A DNA stretch of 64,000 bases from Nocardiopsis sp. FR4 (GCF_009830945.1 NZ_ML776454.1:187240-251239); one strand, 5' to 3'. Counted from the first letter of the stretch, positions 1 through 9,718 are shown. A program made the numbers and translations. Notes: generated by a model not told the origin, from the letters alone.

Positions 1-202
1 CACCCGGCACACACCCTCGGGTCACCCCTTTTCCCGGGATGCGGGATGATCCGGAACGTCACGGGAGCCCTCGTCACGAGGCGCGATGAGGGCGCCGGCG
101 GGGTCCTGCAGGACTCGGAGCGCACCGTCCTCGTTCCTCGGAAGGGCGCGCAGAGGCCGAAGGTCCCCGCCCTGAAGGCGCCCGAACCCGTGCCGGGAAA
201 GC
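1..202. other. Non-coding left edge downstream of ftsI
   Basis: I see no convincing gene here. On the minus strand this lies just downstream of ftsI, where murE is expected in the division and cell-wall cluster. A murE start would have to lie at or left of the edge. There is no strong hairpin, so transcription from the ftsI operon may continue out of the window. Confidence 0.4.
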
Positions 203-2161
203 TCAGTTCTCGAACAGGCGGATGGCCGGCGGGTCGGTCTCCGTCGGCGGGATCTTCAGCGACTTCAGGGCGAAGGACATGATGTCGTTGAACACCGGAC
301 CGGCGGCCTCACCGCCGTAGTAGGTGCCCTGCGGGTTGTGCAGCACGACCTGGACCACCACCTGCGGGTCGTCGGCGGGTGCGAAGCCGGCGAAGGTGGC
401 CGTGTAGCCGCCGCCCTCGTAGCTGCCCGTCTCGGGGTTGATCCGGTTGGCGGTACCGGTCTTGCCCGCGACGCGGTAGCCGTCGATGCGGGCCTCGGGC
501 GCGGTGCCCTCGTCACTGGTGACCGCCTCCAGCATCAGGGCGAGCTGCTCGGCGGTCTCCTGACTGATCACCCTGCGCTGCTCGGGTTCCTCGGCGGGGG
601 TGAAGTTGCCCTCGGCGTCCACGGTCCCGGCGATCACCCGGGGGGCCACCCGCACCCCGCCGTTGGCGATGGTGGAGTACACCGACGCCATCTGCGCGGC
701 GTTCACGGACAGGCCGTGGCCGATCGAGACCGACGGGAGCTGGGTGCCCCACCAGTCCTCGGGGCTGGTGAGCACGCCCGCCTCCTCACCGGGCAGGTGC
801 AGCCCGGTGGGCTGGCCGAGCCCGAAGTCCTTCATGTAGGAGTGCAGCACCCCGGCTCCCACCTGGTCGGCGATCTTGATGGTGCCGACGTTGCTGGACT
901 GGGCCATGATGCCGTTGACGGTGAGGCGCTGGGTTCCCTGGTTGGTGGAGTTGCGGAAGGTCCGGTCGTAGTACTCGATGCTGTAGGGCACCGTGTACAC
1001 CGTCTCGGGGGTGGTGAGCCCCTCCTCCAGGGCGGCGCCCAGGGTGATGACCTTGTTGGTGCTGCCGGGTTCGAAGATCTCCGACACGGCGCCGTTGGCC
1101 CACTCCCGCGCCCCGGTGGCGGAGATGTCGCTCTGGGAGTAGGTCGGGTAGTCGGCCATGGCGAGGATCTCGCCGGTGCCGACCCGCTCGACGATGACGC
1201 TGCCCGCCTCGGCCTCAAGCTCCTCGGCCCGCTCGGCGAGGGTCTGGGCCGCGTACCACTGGATGTCCTGGTCCAGCGTCAGCCGCACGTCCTGGCCGGG
1301 GACGGGTTCCTGGGCCAGGCCGCCCGCCATGGGGATCTGGGTGCCGTCCATGCCCACCTCGACCCGGCGCTTGCCCGCCTCACCCGCGAGCGTGCTGTCG
1401 AGGTAGCCCTCCAGGCCCTCCAGGCCGTGGCCCTCCGAACCGACGAAGCCCACCAGGTCGGCGGCGCCGGTCTCCTCGGGGTAGACCCGTTCGTAGTCCA
1501 CCTCCGAACCCAGCCCGGACAGGCCCAGGGAACGCAGCTCCTGCCACTCCTCGGGCAGAACGCCCCGGGCCACCACCTGGTAGCGGCTGGGCCTGGCGTC
1601 CACCTTGGCCTCGACCTCCTCCTCCGCCAGGTCGAAGCGGGCGCTGAGCTCGTCGACGAGCCGGGCGCGTTCCTCCTCCTCGACCTCCTCCGGGTCGACG
1701 AAGACGGTGCGCACCTCCATCGACAGCGCGAAGGGCCTGCCGTTGGCGTCGGTGATCTGGCCGCGCAGGGTGGGGATGTCGATGGTCTGCAGACGGGTGT
1801 TGGAGGCGGCCTCGGCGTACTGCTCGGCCTCCAGGCCCTGGATCTGCACCAGGCGTCCGGCGAAGAGCAGCAGGACCACCAGGATGAGGGCGCCGCCGAT
1901 CCTGATCCGCCCGTGCGGCTCGCCCCGTCGGAAGGTGCGGCGCAGCAGCGGCGGGGGCGGTGGCGGGGAGGCCGGGCGGCGGGCGCCCCCGCGCGCCTCG
2001 CGCGGCCCCCGGCCCTGGGCGCGCGTCGAGGATCGGGGGCGCGCCCCGCCCTCGGGGCGGCGCGGTTCGCGCTGGGAGCGCCTGCTGGGCCGGGATCCCG
2101 AACGGCTGGTGGCCCCGGGCCTGCGGGGGTCGCGGGGACGGCGGTCTCTGGGGGCGCTCAC
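203..2161 (-). CDS. ftsI: Septal penicillin-binding protein (FtsI/PBP3, class B transpeptidase)
   Basis: Cross-links septal peptidoglycan at the outer face of the membrane with FtsW. The 652-residue product has a basic, proline-rich disordered N-terminus of about 80 residues, one membrane segment near 88-105, the PBP dimerisation region, then the transpeptidase domain. The three catalytic motifs are visible: STNK (nucleophile Ser, within EPGSTNK), SSN and KTGT. The GTG start at 2161 overlaps the upstream ftsL-like stop by four bases (GTGA), so the two are translationally coupled. It is the last gene of the mraZ-rsmH-ftsL-ftsI run seen in the window. The long N-terminal tail is common in actinobacterial FtsI. 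Assignment is firm; a start further inside is possible. Confidence 0.95.
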   Translation of the reverse strand: MSAPRDRRPRDPRRPGATSRSGSRPSRRSQREPRRPEGGARPRSSTRAQGRGPREARGGARRPASPPPPPPLLRRTFRRGEPHGRIRIGGALILVVLLLFAGRLVQIQGLEAEQYAEAASNTRLQTIDIPTLRGQITDANGRPFALSMEVRTVFVDPEEVEEEERARLVDELSARFDLAEEEVEAKVDARPSRYQVVARGVLPEEWQELRSLGLSGLGSEVDYERVYPEETGAADLVGFVGSEGHGLEGLEGYLDSTLAGEAGKRRVEVGMDGTQIPMAGGLAQEPVPGQDVRLTLDQDIQWYAAQTLAERAEELEAEAGSVIVERVGTGEILAMADYPTYSQSDISATGAREWANGAVSEIFEPGSTNKVITLGAALEEGLTTPETVYTVPYSIEYYDRTFRNSTNQGTQRLTVNGIMAQSSNVGTIKIADQVGAGVLHSYMKDFGLGQPTGLHLPGEEAGVLTSPEDWWGTQLPSVSIGHGLSVNAAQMASVYSTIANGGVRVAPRVIAGTVDAEGNFTPAEEPEQRRVISQETAEQLALMLEAVTSDEGTAPEARIDGYRVAGKTGTANRINPETGSYEGGGYTATFAGFAPADDPQVVVQVVLHNPQGTYYGGEAAGPVFNDIMSFALKSLKIPPTETDPPAIRLFEN

Positions 2162-2565
2162 TCACCGCTCCCGGTGACCTCGCCCTTGTCGGGGTCGAGG
2201 AAGAGGGGGGCCTCGCCCTGCTCCATCCCCATGGCCTCGGCCTCCTGGGCGATGCGCTCGGGGCTCTCCAGGTTCGCGACGGTCCGGCGCAGCTGCTGTT
2301 CCTGCTGGGACAGCTCCCGGTTCTCGGCCTGCAGGCTGGTGATGGCGAACGCCTCCTCGGCCACGACGCTGCGCAGGACGAGCAGGCTGACCAGGGCCCC
2401 GCTGAGCAGGCACAGGATGAGCAGGACGAAGGGGATGCGCGGTGCCCGTGCCTGGGCCGCCGCGGCGGGGCGTGTGCGCGGCGCGGCGGGCCCGGGGGGC
2501 GCGTCACCGGTCGCGGTCCTCCGGCCGCGGGCGGGTGTGCGGCGCGTGTCCGTCCTCGTGCTCAT
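2158..2565 (-). CDS. ftsL: FtsL-like divisome protein
   Basis: Small bitopic protein of 135 residues. A basic, Pro/Ala-rich cytoplasmic tail (about 1-42) is followed by one hydrophobic segment (about 44-66) and a heptad-like stretch (about 70-105) rich in Gln, Glu and Leu. That build and its place between rsmH and ftsI are those of FtsL, which joins FtsB and FtsQ to recruit and activate FtsWI. Sequence conservation in FtsL is low, so the call rests on topology and position. It begins nine bases after rsmH stops and its TGA overlaps the ftsI start. Confidence 0.75.
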   Translation of the reverse strand: MSTRTDTRRTPARGRRTATGDAPPGPAAPRTRPAAAAQARAPRIPFVLLILCLLSGALVSLLVLRSVVAEEAFAITSLQAENRELSQQEQQLRRTVANLESPERIAQEAEAMGMEQGEAPLFLDPDKGEVTGSGE

Positions 2566-2574
2566 CTGTTCTCC

Positions 2575-3642
2575 CTACTGCCGCGGCGGCCGCACGCGTT
2601 CGGCCGCCCGGAGGCGGGCCGACTGCGCGCGCGGGTTGCGTTCGTTCTCTTCGTCCGTGGGGAGTTCGGCCCCCCTGGTGAGGAGCCGGAGTTCGGGCTG
2701 CCGATCGGGAAGGGGGACGGGAAGCTCGGCAGGTGTGGTGTCGGTGGACAGGGCGGCCAGGGCCCTCTTGGTCATCCTGTCCTCCAGCGAGTGGTAGGAC
2801 AGTACGGCGATGCGCCCGCCCACACCGAGGCGGGAGACGGCCGTGGGCAGGGCGCGCTCCAGGATGGGCAGCTCGGCGTTGACCTCGATGCGCAGGCCCT
2901 GGAAGGCGCGCTTGGCGGGGTGGCCGCCGGTGCGCCGGGTGGCGGCGGGGATGGCCTCGCGGACGAGCTCGGCCAGGACCCGGGTGGACTCGATGGGCGC
3001 CCGGGCGCGCCTGCGCTCGATGGCCCGGGCCACGCGCGAGGCGAAGCGCTCCTCGCCGTAGGTGCGCAGGACGCGGGTGAGCTCGGCGACGGAGTAGGTG
3101 TTGACCACCTCGGCCGCGGTGAGGGACTGGGTGCGGTCCATCCGCATGTCCAGGGGCGCGTCGTGGGCGTAGGCGAACCCCCGGTCGGTCTCGTCCAGCT
3201 GCGGGGAGGACACCCCGAGGTCGAGCAGGACCGCGTCGGCCGCGTCGGCGCCCGCCTCGTCCAGGGCGCGCGGGATGTCGGAGTAGACGGCGTGCACGAG
3301 GTGGACGCGGTCGGCGTAGGGGGCGAGGCGCTCGGCGCTGCGCTCCAGGGCGGTGGTGTCGCGGTCGACGCCGACCAGGCGCGCCTCGGGGCAGGCCTTG
3401 AGCAGGGCCTCGGAGTGTCCGCCCAGTCCCAGGGTTCCGTCGACGAGCACGGCGCCGGGCCGTTCCAGGGCAGGGGCGAGGAGTTCCACGATCCGGTCGA
3501 GCATGACGGGGACGTGCAGGGGGTCGAGTCCGGCCCGGGCGGCCGCGACGCGCGCCGCGATGCCCGGATCCGCGCCGGAGCCGCGCGGGCGCCCCCCGGC
3601 GCCGTCGCCCCCGGATGCTCCGTACCGCCGGATGTCCCCCAT
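2575..3642 (-). CDS. rsmH: 16S rRNA (cytosine1402-N4)-methyltransferase RsmH (MraW)
   Basis: SAM-dependent enzyme that N4-methylates C1402 in the decoding centre of 16S rRNA. The SAM-binding [13 protein letters not shown] segment and the downstream [12 protein letters not shown] motif identify the family; the central helical insert of RsmH is present. I take the ATG at 3642 (355 residues) because GGAGG sits 11 bases upstream. A longer reading from 3777 adds a low-complexity stretch with no conserved sequence. It lies 277 bases downstream of mraZ and is followed at once by ftsL, the standard order of the cluster. Confidence 0.95.
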   Translation of the reverse strand: MGDIRRYGASGGDGAGGRPRGSGADPGIAARVAAARAGLDPLHVPVMLDRIVELLAPALERPGAVLVDGTLGLGGHSEALLKACPEARLVGVDRDTTALERSAERLAPYADRVHLVHAVYSDIPRALDEAGADAADAVLLDLGVSSPQLDETDRGFAYAHDAPLDMRMDRTQSLTAAEVVNTYSVAELTRVLRTYGEERFASRVARAIERRRARAPIESTRVLAELVREAIPAATRRTGGHPAKRAFQGLRIEVNAELPILERALPTAVSRLGVGGRIAVLSYHSLEDRMTKRALAALSTDTTPAELPVPLPDRQPELRLLTRGAELPTDEENERNPRAQSARLRAAERVRPPRQ

Positions 3643-3919
3643 GCGCTGCTGTTCCTCCACGCTGTCGCCGTCTCCCCCCAGTCGCCGCGGTAGCGCCGTG
3701 TTCGGTGCGCTCCGCGGTGTCCTTGGCGTGGCCCGGCGGGTTCCGGCGGGCCCCCGGACACGGTCGCTATTGTCCACCTTGCGGCGGGCTCGCGTTCACG
3801 ACCTGGCACCGGGGAAGTCGCGCCAGCTCGTGGGAACCGCGTCCGGAGGCCGTTGCCGGACTCCGGCTTGCGAGGGTGTGGACTGCGTACTGCTCGGACC
3901 GGCGGTCTTCGCGCCGGCG

Positions 3920-4351
3920 TCACAGCACTCCGGGCAGCACCTCCTCCGACAGTTGCGCGAAGGCGGGTTCCTGCTCGGCCTCGTAGTCGGCCCACGCCGT
4001 GGCGTCCCAGATCTCCAGGCGTGTGTTGGCGCCGATGACGACGCACTCGCGGTCCAGGCCCGCGTACTCGCGCAGCTTGGCGGGGATGGTGACCCTGCCC
4101 TGCTTGTCGCAGCTCTCGTCGGAGGCGCTGGCGAAGAGGACCCTGCTGTAGTCGCGGACCGCCTTGGCCGTGACGGGGGTGGTGGCGAGGGCCTCGGTGA
4201 TGCGCGCGAACTCCTCCGCCGGAAAGACGTAGAGGCAGCGCTCCTGGCCCTTGGTGATCACCAACCCCCCCGACAGCTCGTCGCGGTACTTCGCGGGGAG
4301 GAAGAGCCGCCCCTTCTGGTCGAGGCGGGGCGTGTGGGTGCCGAGGAACAC
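3920..4351 (-). CDS. mraZ: MraZ, transcriptional regulator of the division cluster
   Basis: 143-residue protein with the two tandem SpoVT/AbrB-like half domains of MraZ, each carrying the DxxxR signature (DQKGR near residue 12 and CDKQGR near 83). MraZ forms ring oligomers and binds direct repeats in its own promoter. The GTG start at 4351 has GGAGG seven bases upstream. Four 10-bp-spaced repeats lie just upstream (separate entry), which supports autoregulation. It is the first gene of the mraZ-rsmH-ftsL-ftsI unit. Confidence 0.95.
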   Translation of the reverse strand: MFLGTHTPRLDQKGRLFLPAKYRDELSGGLVITKGQERCLYVFPAEEFARITEALATTPVTAKAVRDYSRVLFASASDESCDKQGRVTIPAKLREYAGLDRECVVIGANTRLEIWDATAWADYEAEQEPAFAQLSEEVLPGVL

Positions 4352-4393
4352 ACTTCCACCTCCCTCACCCTCGAAGTGGAGAATTCACCCTCT

Positions 4394-4427
4394 CCACGGT
4401 GCTCCACCTTACTCCACTCTTCCCCAC
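4394..4427 (-). promoter_or_regulatory. MraZ box: four GTGG direct repeats at 10-bp period
   Basis: Read on the minus strand, GTGG recurs four times with exactly ten bases between starts (plus-strand CCAC at 4394, 4404, 4414 and 4424). Three of the four continue as GTGGAG; the first continues as GTGGGG. Repeats of this spacing, one per helical turn, upstream of mraZ are how MraZ sites look in other bacteria. The array ends about 43 bases before the mraZ start, so it should overlap or adjoin the promoter. Confidence 0.8.
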
Positions 4428-4776
4428 CGTCAACCGCTCCAATCGGGATTCAGACGTCGAAGAATCGACAAATGCGCAGGTCAGAGCGTTGAGCATAGGA
4501 GTGGGGGAGGCGCGGCACACGGAGTGTCGGCGCGCACGGAACCGGAGCCGCCTCCGACCTGCGAGAACACCGGCGTCCCCGGGAGCGCCCGCACGGGGCG
4601 GGGACACGGGCGACCGCCTCCCGCCCGGGACCGAAACCGGGCGCTCCGACCCTTATCCGGGCTCCGTCCCCCTCCCCTCCCAGCCCCGAACACGAATGAT
4701 CAGGAGAGTGTTTAGGGCCCTTTGACCTCTTTGATCTCCCCTCGCCGCAATCAGCCGCTGATTCCGGCACTTTGGT

Positions 4777-4804
4777 TTGCAATCGGTCTGATTGGGCCTA
4801 GCCT
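4777..4804 (+). promoter_or_regulatory. Candidate promoter for the moxR-DUF58-transglutaminase operon
   Basis: TTGCAA (4777-4782) and TAGCCT (4799-4804) are separated by 16 bases, a plausible housekeeping-sigma promoter about 40 bases before moxR. It sits in the 416-base divergent gap between the MraZ repeats (4427) and moxR (4844). The rest of that gap holds no gene that I can support. Confidence 0.45.
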
Positions 4805-4843
4805 CGGTTCCGAAGACCGGCCACAGGAAGCGGGAGGGGTCTG

Positions 4844-5836
4844 GTGTCACTCGGCACACACCACGGCGGTCGCGGGGGCGGCGTCCAGGAGGACGTCGGA
4901 GAGATCGTCGCCGTGGCCGACCGCGTCCGCGGCGCGATCGAGACCGTCATCGAGGGCAAGCCGGAGGTGCTGCGCCTGACACTGACGGTGCTGCTCGCCG
5001 AGGGCCACCTGCTCATCGAGGACGTTCCCGGCGTCGGCAAGACCATGCTGGCCAAGGCCCTGGGCAGGGCCGTGGACTGCTCCGTGCAGCGGGTGCAGTT
5101 CACCCCGGACCTGCTGCCCAGCGACATCACCGGCGTCAGCGTCTACCACCAGGACCGGCGCGAGTTCGAGTTCAACCCCGGACCGGTGTTCGCCAACATC
5201 GTGCTGGGCGACGAGATCAACCGCGCCTCGCCCAAGACCCAGGCCGCCCTGCTGGAGTGCATGGCCGAACGCCAGGTCAGCGTGGACGGCCAGACCCGCG
5301 CCCTGGAGCGGCCGTTCATGGTGGTGGCCACCCAGAACCCCGCGGACATGGAGGGCACCTACGCCCTGCCCGAGGCCCAGCGCGACCGGTTCATGGCCCG
5401 CGTCTCGGTGGGCTACCCGGCGCCGCAGGCCGAACTCGACATGATCGACTCGCACGGCTCCCGGTCACCGCTGGAGGACCTGAGGCCCGTCACCGACGCC
5501 GCCCAGCTCCGCGAACTGGTCGACCGGGTCCGGTCGGTGCACGTGGCCCCGGGGATGCGCCGCTACGTCGTGGACCTGGTCAACGCCACCCGCACCAGCC
5601 CCGAGCTGCGCCTGGGCGCCTCGCCCCGGGCGACCCTGCACCTGGTCCGGGCCGCCCGCGCCTACGCCGCCCTGGACGGTCGTCACTACGTCGTCCCCGA
5701 CGACGTGCAGGCCCTGGCCGTGCCCGTGCTGGCGCACCGCCTCCTGCCCGGGCCGGAGGCGCAGATGGAACGCCTGACCCCCGAGCAGATCGTGGCCAAG
5801 CTGGTCGCGCGCCTGCCCGTCCCCGGCCCCCAGTAG
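4844..5836 (+). CDS. MoxR-family AAA+ ATPase
   Basis: 330 residues with Walker A in VPGVGKT, Walker B in GDEINRA, and the sensor and arginine-finger region around QNPADMEGTYALPEAQRDRF, all typical of MoxR ATPases. These are chaperone-like enzymes that mature or activate partner complexes. Its usual partners, a DUF58 protein and a membrane transglutaminase, follow directly. I use the GTG at 4844, preceded by a GGAGG-like site. The client is unknown; the position next to the cell-wall cluster fits an envelope role, but that is inference. Confidence 0.9.
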   Translation: MSLGTHHGGRGGGVQEDVGEIVAVADRVRGAIETVIEGKPEVLRLTLTVLLAEGHLLIEDVPGVGKTMLAKALGRAVDCSVQRVQFTPDLLPSDITGVSVYHQDRREFEFNPGPVFANIVLGDEINRASPKTQAALLECMAERQVSVDGQTRALERPFMVVATQNPADMEGTYALPEAQRDRFMARVSVGYPAPQAELDMIDSHGSRSPLEDLRPVTDAAQLRELVDRVRSVHVAPGMRRYVVDLVNATRTSPELRLGASPRATLHLVRAARAYAALDGRHYVVPDDVQALAVPVLAHRLLPGPEAQMERLTPEQIVAKLVARLPVPGPQ

Positions 5837-5894
5837 ACCCCGCTCCGACCCGGCTCCCCTCCTCCTCTGTCCGCACCCGCCCGAGAGAGGGCCC

Positions 5895-7154
5895 ATGCGC
5901 CCGCACCGAACCCTCACCGCACGAGGCGTCTGCATGCTCGTCTTCGGCCTGTCCGCCCTGGTGGTCGGCCTGATCGTGGGGCAGCGCGAGGTCGTGGGCG
6001 TGGGGGTGCTGCTGCTGGCGGTGCCGCCGCTGTCGGCCCTGACCGTCCTGGGCGCCACCGCGCGTGTGGCGCACAGCCGCACCGTGACCCCCGTCCGGGT
6101 CCAGGCCGGGCACGACGCCAGGGTGGGGCTGCGGGTCGGCAACGCCTCGCCCACCTGGCCGGTGGCCTCGCTGGCGGTGGCGGACACCCTTCCGGTCCCC
6201 CTGGGCGGCGAGCCCCGCTACGGCGTGGGCTACCTCGGGCCGCGCGCGGTACGCGACGTCAGCTACCTGGTCCGCCCCACGGTACGCGGCAACTACGCCC
6301 TGGGCCCGCTGCGGGCCTCGGTGACCGACCCCCTGGGCTGCGTCCGGGTGAGCCGGACGGTGGGAGCGCCCTCACACCTGCTCGTGACCCCCGCGACCGT
6401 GCCCCTGGAGCCATGGGGCGCCGCCGGCACCGCCAAGGGCGAGGAGTCCCCGCGCCGCTCGGTCACCGGCGCGGGCGAACAGGACCCCGTGCCCCGGGAG
6501 TACCGGTACGGCGACGAGCTGCGCCGGGTGCACTGGAAGTCCACCGCCAAGCACGGTGAGCTGATGGTGCGCCGCGACGAGCAGCACCGGCGGGAGAACA
6601 GCGCCGTCCTGCTGGACACACGGCGCGGCGCGCACGCCGGCTTCGGGCCCGCCGGATCCCTGGAGACCGCGGTGAGCGTGGCCGCCTCCGTGGCGGTGCA
6701 CCTGATCCACGGCGGCCACGGCCTGCGCTTCCACACCGAGCGGGGCCCGGTGCGGACCGCCACCGCCACCGGTGTGCTGGACGGCCTGGCGGTCGCCACG
6801 CCCTCCGACGCCACCGGTCTCCTCGGCGGGATCGGCATGCTCGGCCAGGGGCGCGGGAACACCAGCGTGGTCGTCGCTGTACTGGGCGCGGTGAACCCGG
6901 AGGAGGCCGTCGCGCTGTCCCGGGTGGGCGGCGGGACCCGGGTGGCCGTGCTGTGCCCGCACGCCGCCTGGCCGGCCCCCGACCTCCCTCGCCGTGTGGG
7001 CGAGGTGCTGGCCGGGGCGGGCTGGCACGTCCTCACCCTGTCCTCCGCCGCCGAACTCCCCGCGCTGTGGAGCCGGGCCGCCGGGGCCCCGGCCGCGGCG
7101 CCTCCGAGGCCCGCGCACGCCGGGCCGCACACCTTTGCGAAGGGCCCGCGTTGA
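5895..7154 (+). CDS. DUF58 domain membrane protein
   Basis: 419 residues. Two hydrophobic segments near the N-terminus (about 12-52) are followed by a soluble region and the DUF58 core, with the hallmark EYRYGDELRRVHWKSTAK near residues 203-220. DUF58 proteins have a von Willebrand A-like fold and pair genetically with MoxR ATPases. The gene starts 58 bases after moxR and its TGA overlaps the next gene's TTG start, so the three form one operon. Molecular function is not established. Confidence 0.9.
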   Translation: MRPHRTLTARGVCMLVFGLSALVVGLIVGQREVVGVGVLLLAVPPLSALTVLGATARVAHSRTVTPVRVQAGHDARVGLRVGNASPTWPVASLAVADTLPVPLGGEPRYGVGYLGPRAVRDVSYLVRPTVRGNYALGPLRASVTDPLGCVRVSRTVGAPSHLLVTPATVPLEPWGAAGTAKGEESPRRSVTGAGEQDPVPREYRYGDELRRVHWKSTAKHGELMVRRDEQHRRENSAVLLDTRRGAHAGFGPAGSLETAVSVAASVAVHLIHGGHGLRFHTERGPVRTATATGVLDGLAVATPSDATGLLGGIGMLGQGRGNTSVVVAVLGAVNPEEAVALSRVGGGTRVAVLCPHAAWPAPDLPRRVGEVLAGAGWHVLTLSSAAELPALWSRAAGAPAAAPPRPAHAGPHTFAKGPR

Positions 7155-9574
7155 GAGCACTGATGCCCCTGGCCTGCCTGGTCTGCCTGGTGATGGCGCT
7201 GCCCCCGCTGGACCCGCTCGTACGGGGGGGCACCTGGTGGGTGCCCGCCTTCGTGATGATGGTGGCGGTGGCTGGCGTATCCGCCCTCTACCGCCTCAGC
7301 GGGCGCGGCTCCCTGGCCGTGCCGTTCCTGCAACTGCTGGTCGCGGCCTTCCTGGTCACACCCCTCTTCGCCGGGCACGTCGCCCCCCTGGGCCTGGTGC
7401 CCAACGGAGACGTGCTGGCGCACCTGGGGATGGCGCTCGAACAGGGCGCGCAGACCATCGACGGCAACGCGCCGCCGGTGTCCTCCTCGGCCGGGGTCAC
7501 GCTGATCATCGCGCTGTGCCTGACCGTGTTCATGATGGCCGCGGACTTCCTCGCCGTGACGGCGCGCTGCCCGGGCATGGTCGGTGTCCTGGTGCTGGCG
7601 CTGATGGCGGTGCCGCTGGTCCTGCACGACACCGGGCTGAGCTGGCTGGCCGCGGCCGGCTGCGCGGTCGGCTTCCTGCTGCTGCTCGCGGCGGACACGG
7701 GGGTCCGGAGCCGCGAGTGGGGGATGCCCGCGCCCGGCGGGCAGGACTCCTCGGCGCGGGCGTGGGGCGCCGTGCGCCGGGCGGCGACGGTGTCGCTGGC
7801 CTTGGCCGCGGCGGTACTGCTGGCGCTGACGGTCCCGCTGGCCCTGCCCTGGCTGCGCACCGACGCGTTCCACGCGATGGCCGACGGCACCTACATCGGC
7901 ACCGGCTCGGACGTCATCACCACCACGCACCCGCTGGTGTCGCTGCGGCGCGAGCTGGCCTCCTCCTCCGACCGCACCGTGCTCACCTACCGGACCGACG
8001 CCGAACGGCCCGACTACCTGCGCACCTACGTCCTGGACGAGTTCGACGGCGTGAACTGGACGATGACCCCCGTCAACGCCTCCCGGGACACCCGGGTCGA
8101 CGGGGAGCTGCCGCTGCCGACCGGCTGGGGCTCGGTTCCCTCACAGGAGACCGTGAGCACCCGGATCTGGCTGGACTCGGACGCGCCGCCGGTGGACTTC
8201 CTGCCGCTGCCCTACTGGGCGCGCACGGTACAGGTCTCCGGCGAGTGGTACGCCGACCCGGGCAGCCTCATGGTGTTCACCACCAGCAGCCCGCCCACGG
8301 GCCTGGGCTTCAGCGTGGAGACCGTGGACCGGGTCCCCGCCCCCGAGGACCTGGCCGACAGCGGTGAGCCCCGCTCCCTGCCGGGCGACTTCCGCAACCT
8401 GCCCCGGGACCTGGACCCGCGGGTGCGGGAGCTGGCCGAGGCGCTCACCGAGGACGCGCGGTCCCCCTACGAGCGCGCGGTGGCCCTGCAGGACTACTTC
8501 ACCGGCGGCGCGTTCACCTACGACCTCAGCCCCCCGGCCGTGCCGGGGGGCTCCGACCCGCTCGCCCACTTCCTGCTGGAGGACCGGGTGGGCTACTGCG
8601 AGCAGTTCGCCGGGGCGATGGCGGTCATGGCCCGGCAGGTCGACATCCCGGCGCGGGTGGCGGTGGGCTACACGGCGGGCGAGCGCATGGGCGACGGCCG
8701 GTGGGCGGTGTCGGCGGGTGACGCGCACGCCTGGCCCGAGCTGTACTTCGAGGGCACGGGCTGGGTGCGGTTCGAGCCGACCCCCGCCTCCTCCGGCGGC
8801 CAGGGGTCGGCCTCGGTGCCCGAGTACACGCGCGGGGCGCAGGAGGACGGCGCGGGTTCCCCGGACGGAGCGGTGGAGGAGGACCCCGCCGCCGGGGTGA
8901 CCGAGGCGCCCGAGCGGCCGGACGGGTCCCGGGAGGCGGACGAGGCGGAGAGCGACCAGGCCCCGAGCGAGAGCGGGGAGCCCGAGGACGAGCCGAGCGC
9001 CTCGGCGGCGGCCCCGGACGGGGACGGGCGGGCCGGCTCCGGCCTGGCGTGGCTGCCCGCTGCGGCCGCGGTGGCGGGCGGCCTGCTGCTGTCGGCCCTG
9101 CCCGCGCTGGTCCGCGCCTTGGTCCGCTGGTCGCGCACGGCCGCCCTGGCCTCGGGCGCCGCCGGGTCGGCGCACACCGCGTGGCGGGAGCTGCGGGACA
9201 CCTGCCTGGACCTGGGCGGAACGTGGACGCTGGCGGAGAGCCCGCGGGCCACGGCCACACGGCTGGCCGGGTCGGGGGCGGCCCCGGAGGCGGCGCCGGG
9301 ACGGATGGGGCTGATGTCGGGGGCGGTGCGCGAACCCGTGCCGGAGGAGGCCGCGGCGGCGCTGTGGCGCCTGGCCCTGGCCGAGGAGGCGGCCCGTTAC
9401 GCGCCCTCCCCCACGGAGCCGGAGGCGCTGCGCCAGGACCTGGAGACGGCCCGGGCCGGGCTGGCCGCGACGGTCCGCCCCGGCGCCCGGGTGCGCGCGG
9501 TGCTCCTGCCGCGCTCACTGGCGCCGTGGAACCGTCCGCGCCCCGTCCCGGACCCCGAACCCGTCACCTCCTGA
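7151..9574 (+). CDS. Membrane transglutaminase-like protein (TgpA type) with DUF4129-like tail
   Basis: About 807 residues from the TTG at 7151, which overlaps the DUF58 stop; ATG at 7163 is an alternative. The N-terminal third holds several membrane helices. The extracytoplasmic part contains a transglutaminase core: GYCEQFAGAM with the nucleophile Cys, DAHAWPE with the His, and an acidic residue in WVRFEPTP. An acidic, disordered linker precedes one more membrane helix and a short cytoplasmic DUF4129-like region. Related proteins occur beside MoxR and DUF58 genes in many bacteria. The substrate is unknown; a peptidase or amide-modifying activity on envelope proteins is possible. Confidence 0.88.
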   Translation: MRALMPLACLVCLVMALPPLDPLVRGGTWWVPAFVMMVAVAGVSALYRLSGRGSLAVPFLQLLVAAFLVTPLFAGHVAPLGLVPNGDVLAHLGMALEQGAQTIDGNAPPVSSSAGVTLIIALCLTVFMMAADFLAVTARCPGMVGVLVLALMAVPLVLHDTGLSWLAAAGCAVGFLLLLAADTGVRSREWGMPAPGGQDSSARAWGAVRRAATVSLALAAAVLLALTVPLALPWLRTDAFHAMADGTYIGTGSDVITTTHPLVSLRRELASSSDRTVLTYRTDAERPDYLRTYVLDEFDGVNWTMTPVNASRDTRVDGELPLPTGWGSVPSQETVSTRIWLDSDAPPVDFLPLPYWARTVQVSGEWYADPGSLMVFTTSSPPTGLGFSVETVDRVPAPEDLADSGEPRSLPGDFRNLPRDLDPRVRELAEALTEDARSPYERAVALQDYFTGGAFTYDLSPPAVPGGSDPLAHFLLEDRVGYCEQFAGAMAVMARQVDIPARVAVGYTAGERMGDGRWAVSAGDAHAWPELYFEGTGWVRFEPTPASSGGQGSASVPEYTRGAQEDGAGSPDGAVEEDPAAGVTEAPERPDGSREADEAESDQAPSESGEPEDEPSASAAAPDGDGRAGSGLAWLPAAAAVAGGLLLSALPALVRALVRWSRTAALASGAAGSAHTAWRELRDTCLDLGGTWTLAESPRATATRLAGSGAAPEAAPGRMGLMSGAVREPVPEEAAAALWRLALAEEAARYAPSPTEPEALRQDLETARAGLAATVRPGARVRAVLLPRSLAPWNRPRPVPDPEPVTS

Positions 9575-9675
9575 CCGTCGACGGTCCGCCGCCTCCCGGC
9601 GGGAACTCCGGTCGCGGACGGCGACGGGACCGGAACCCGCGCGGGGCGGGGACCGCCGTTCGCGGGTGGCACAGA

Positions 9676-9718
9676 ACGTGGTGGGGCCCCGCACGGTTCG
9701 TGCGGGACCCCACCACGT
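9676..9718. terminator. Strong hairpin terminator between convergent genes
   Basis: Two 20-base arms (9676-9695 and 9699-9718) pair with one C/A mismatch around a three-base loop. There is no T tract, as is common in GC-rich actinobacteria. It lies between the transglutaminase gene (plus) and the DUF3040 gene (minus) and can serve both directions. Confidence 0.8.

Noticed and set aside
338-2797. An 819-codon open frame on the plus strand opposite ftsI, ftsL and rsmH
   Set aside because: Low-complexity Gly/Ala/Val/His-rich translation with no domain; a GC-rich shadow of the well-supported minus-strand genes.
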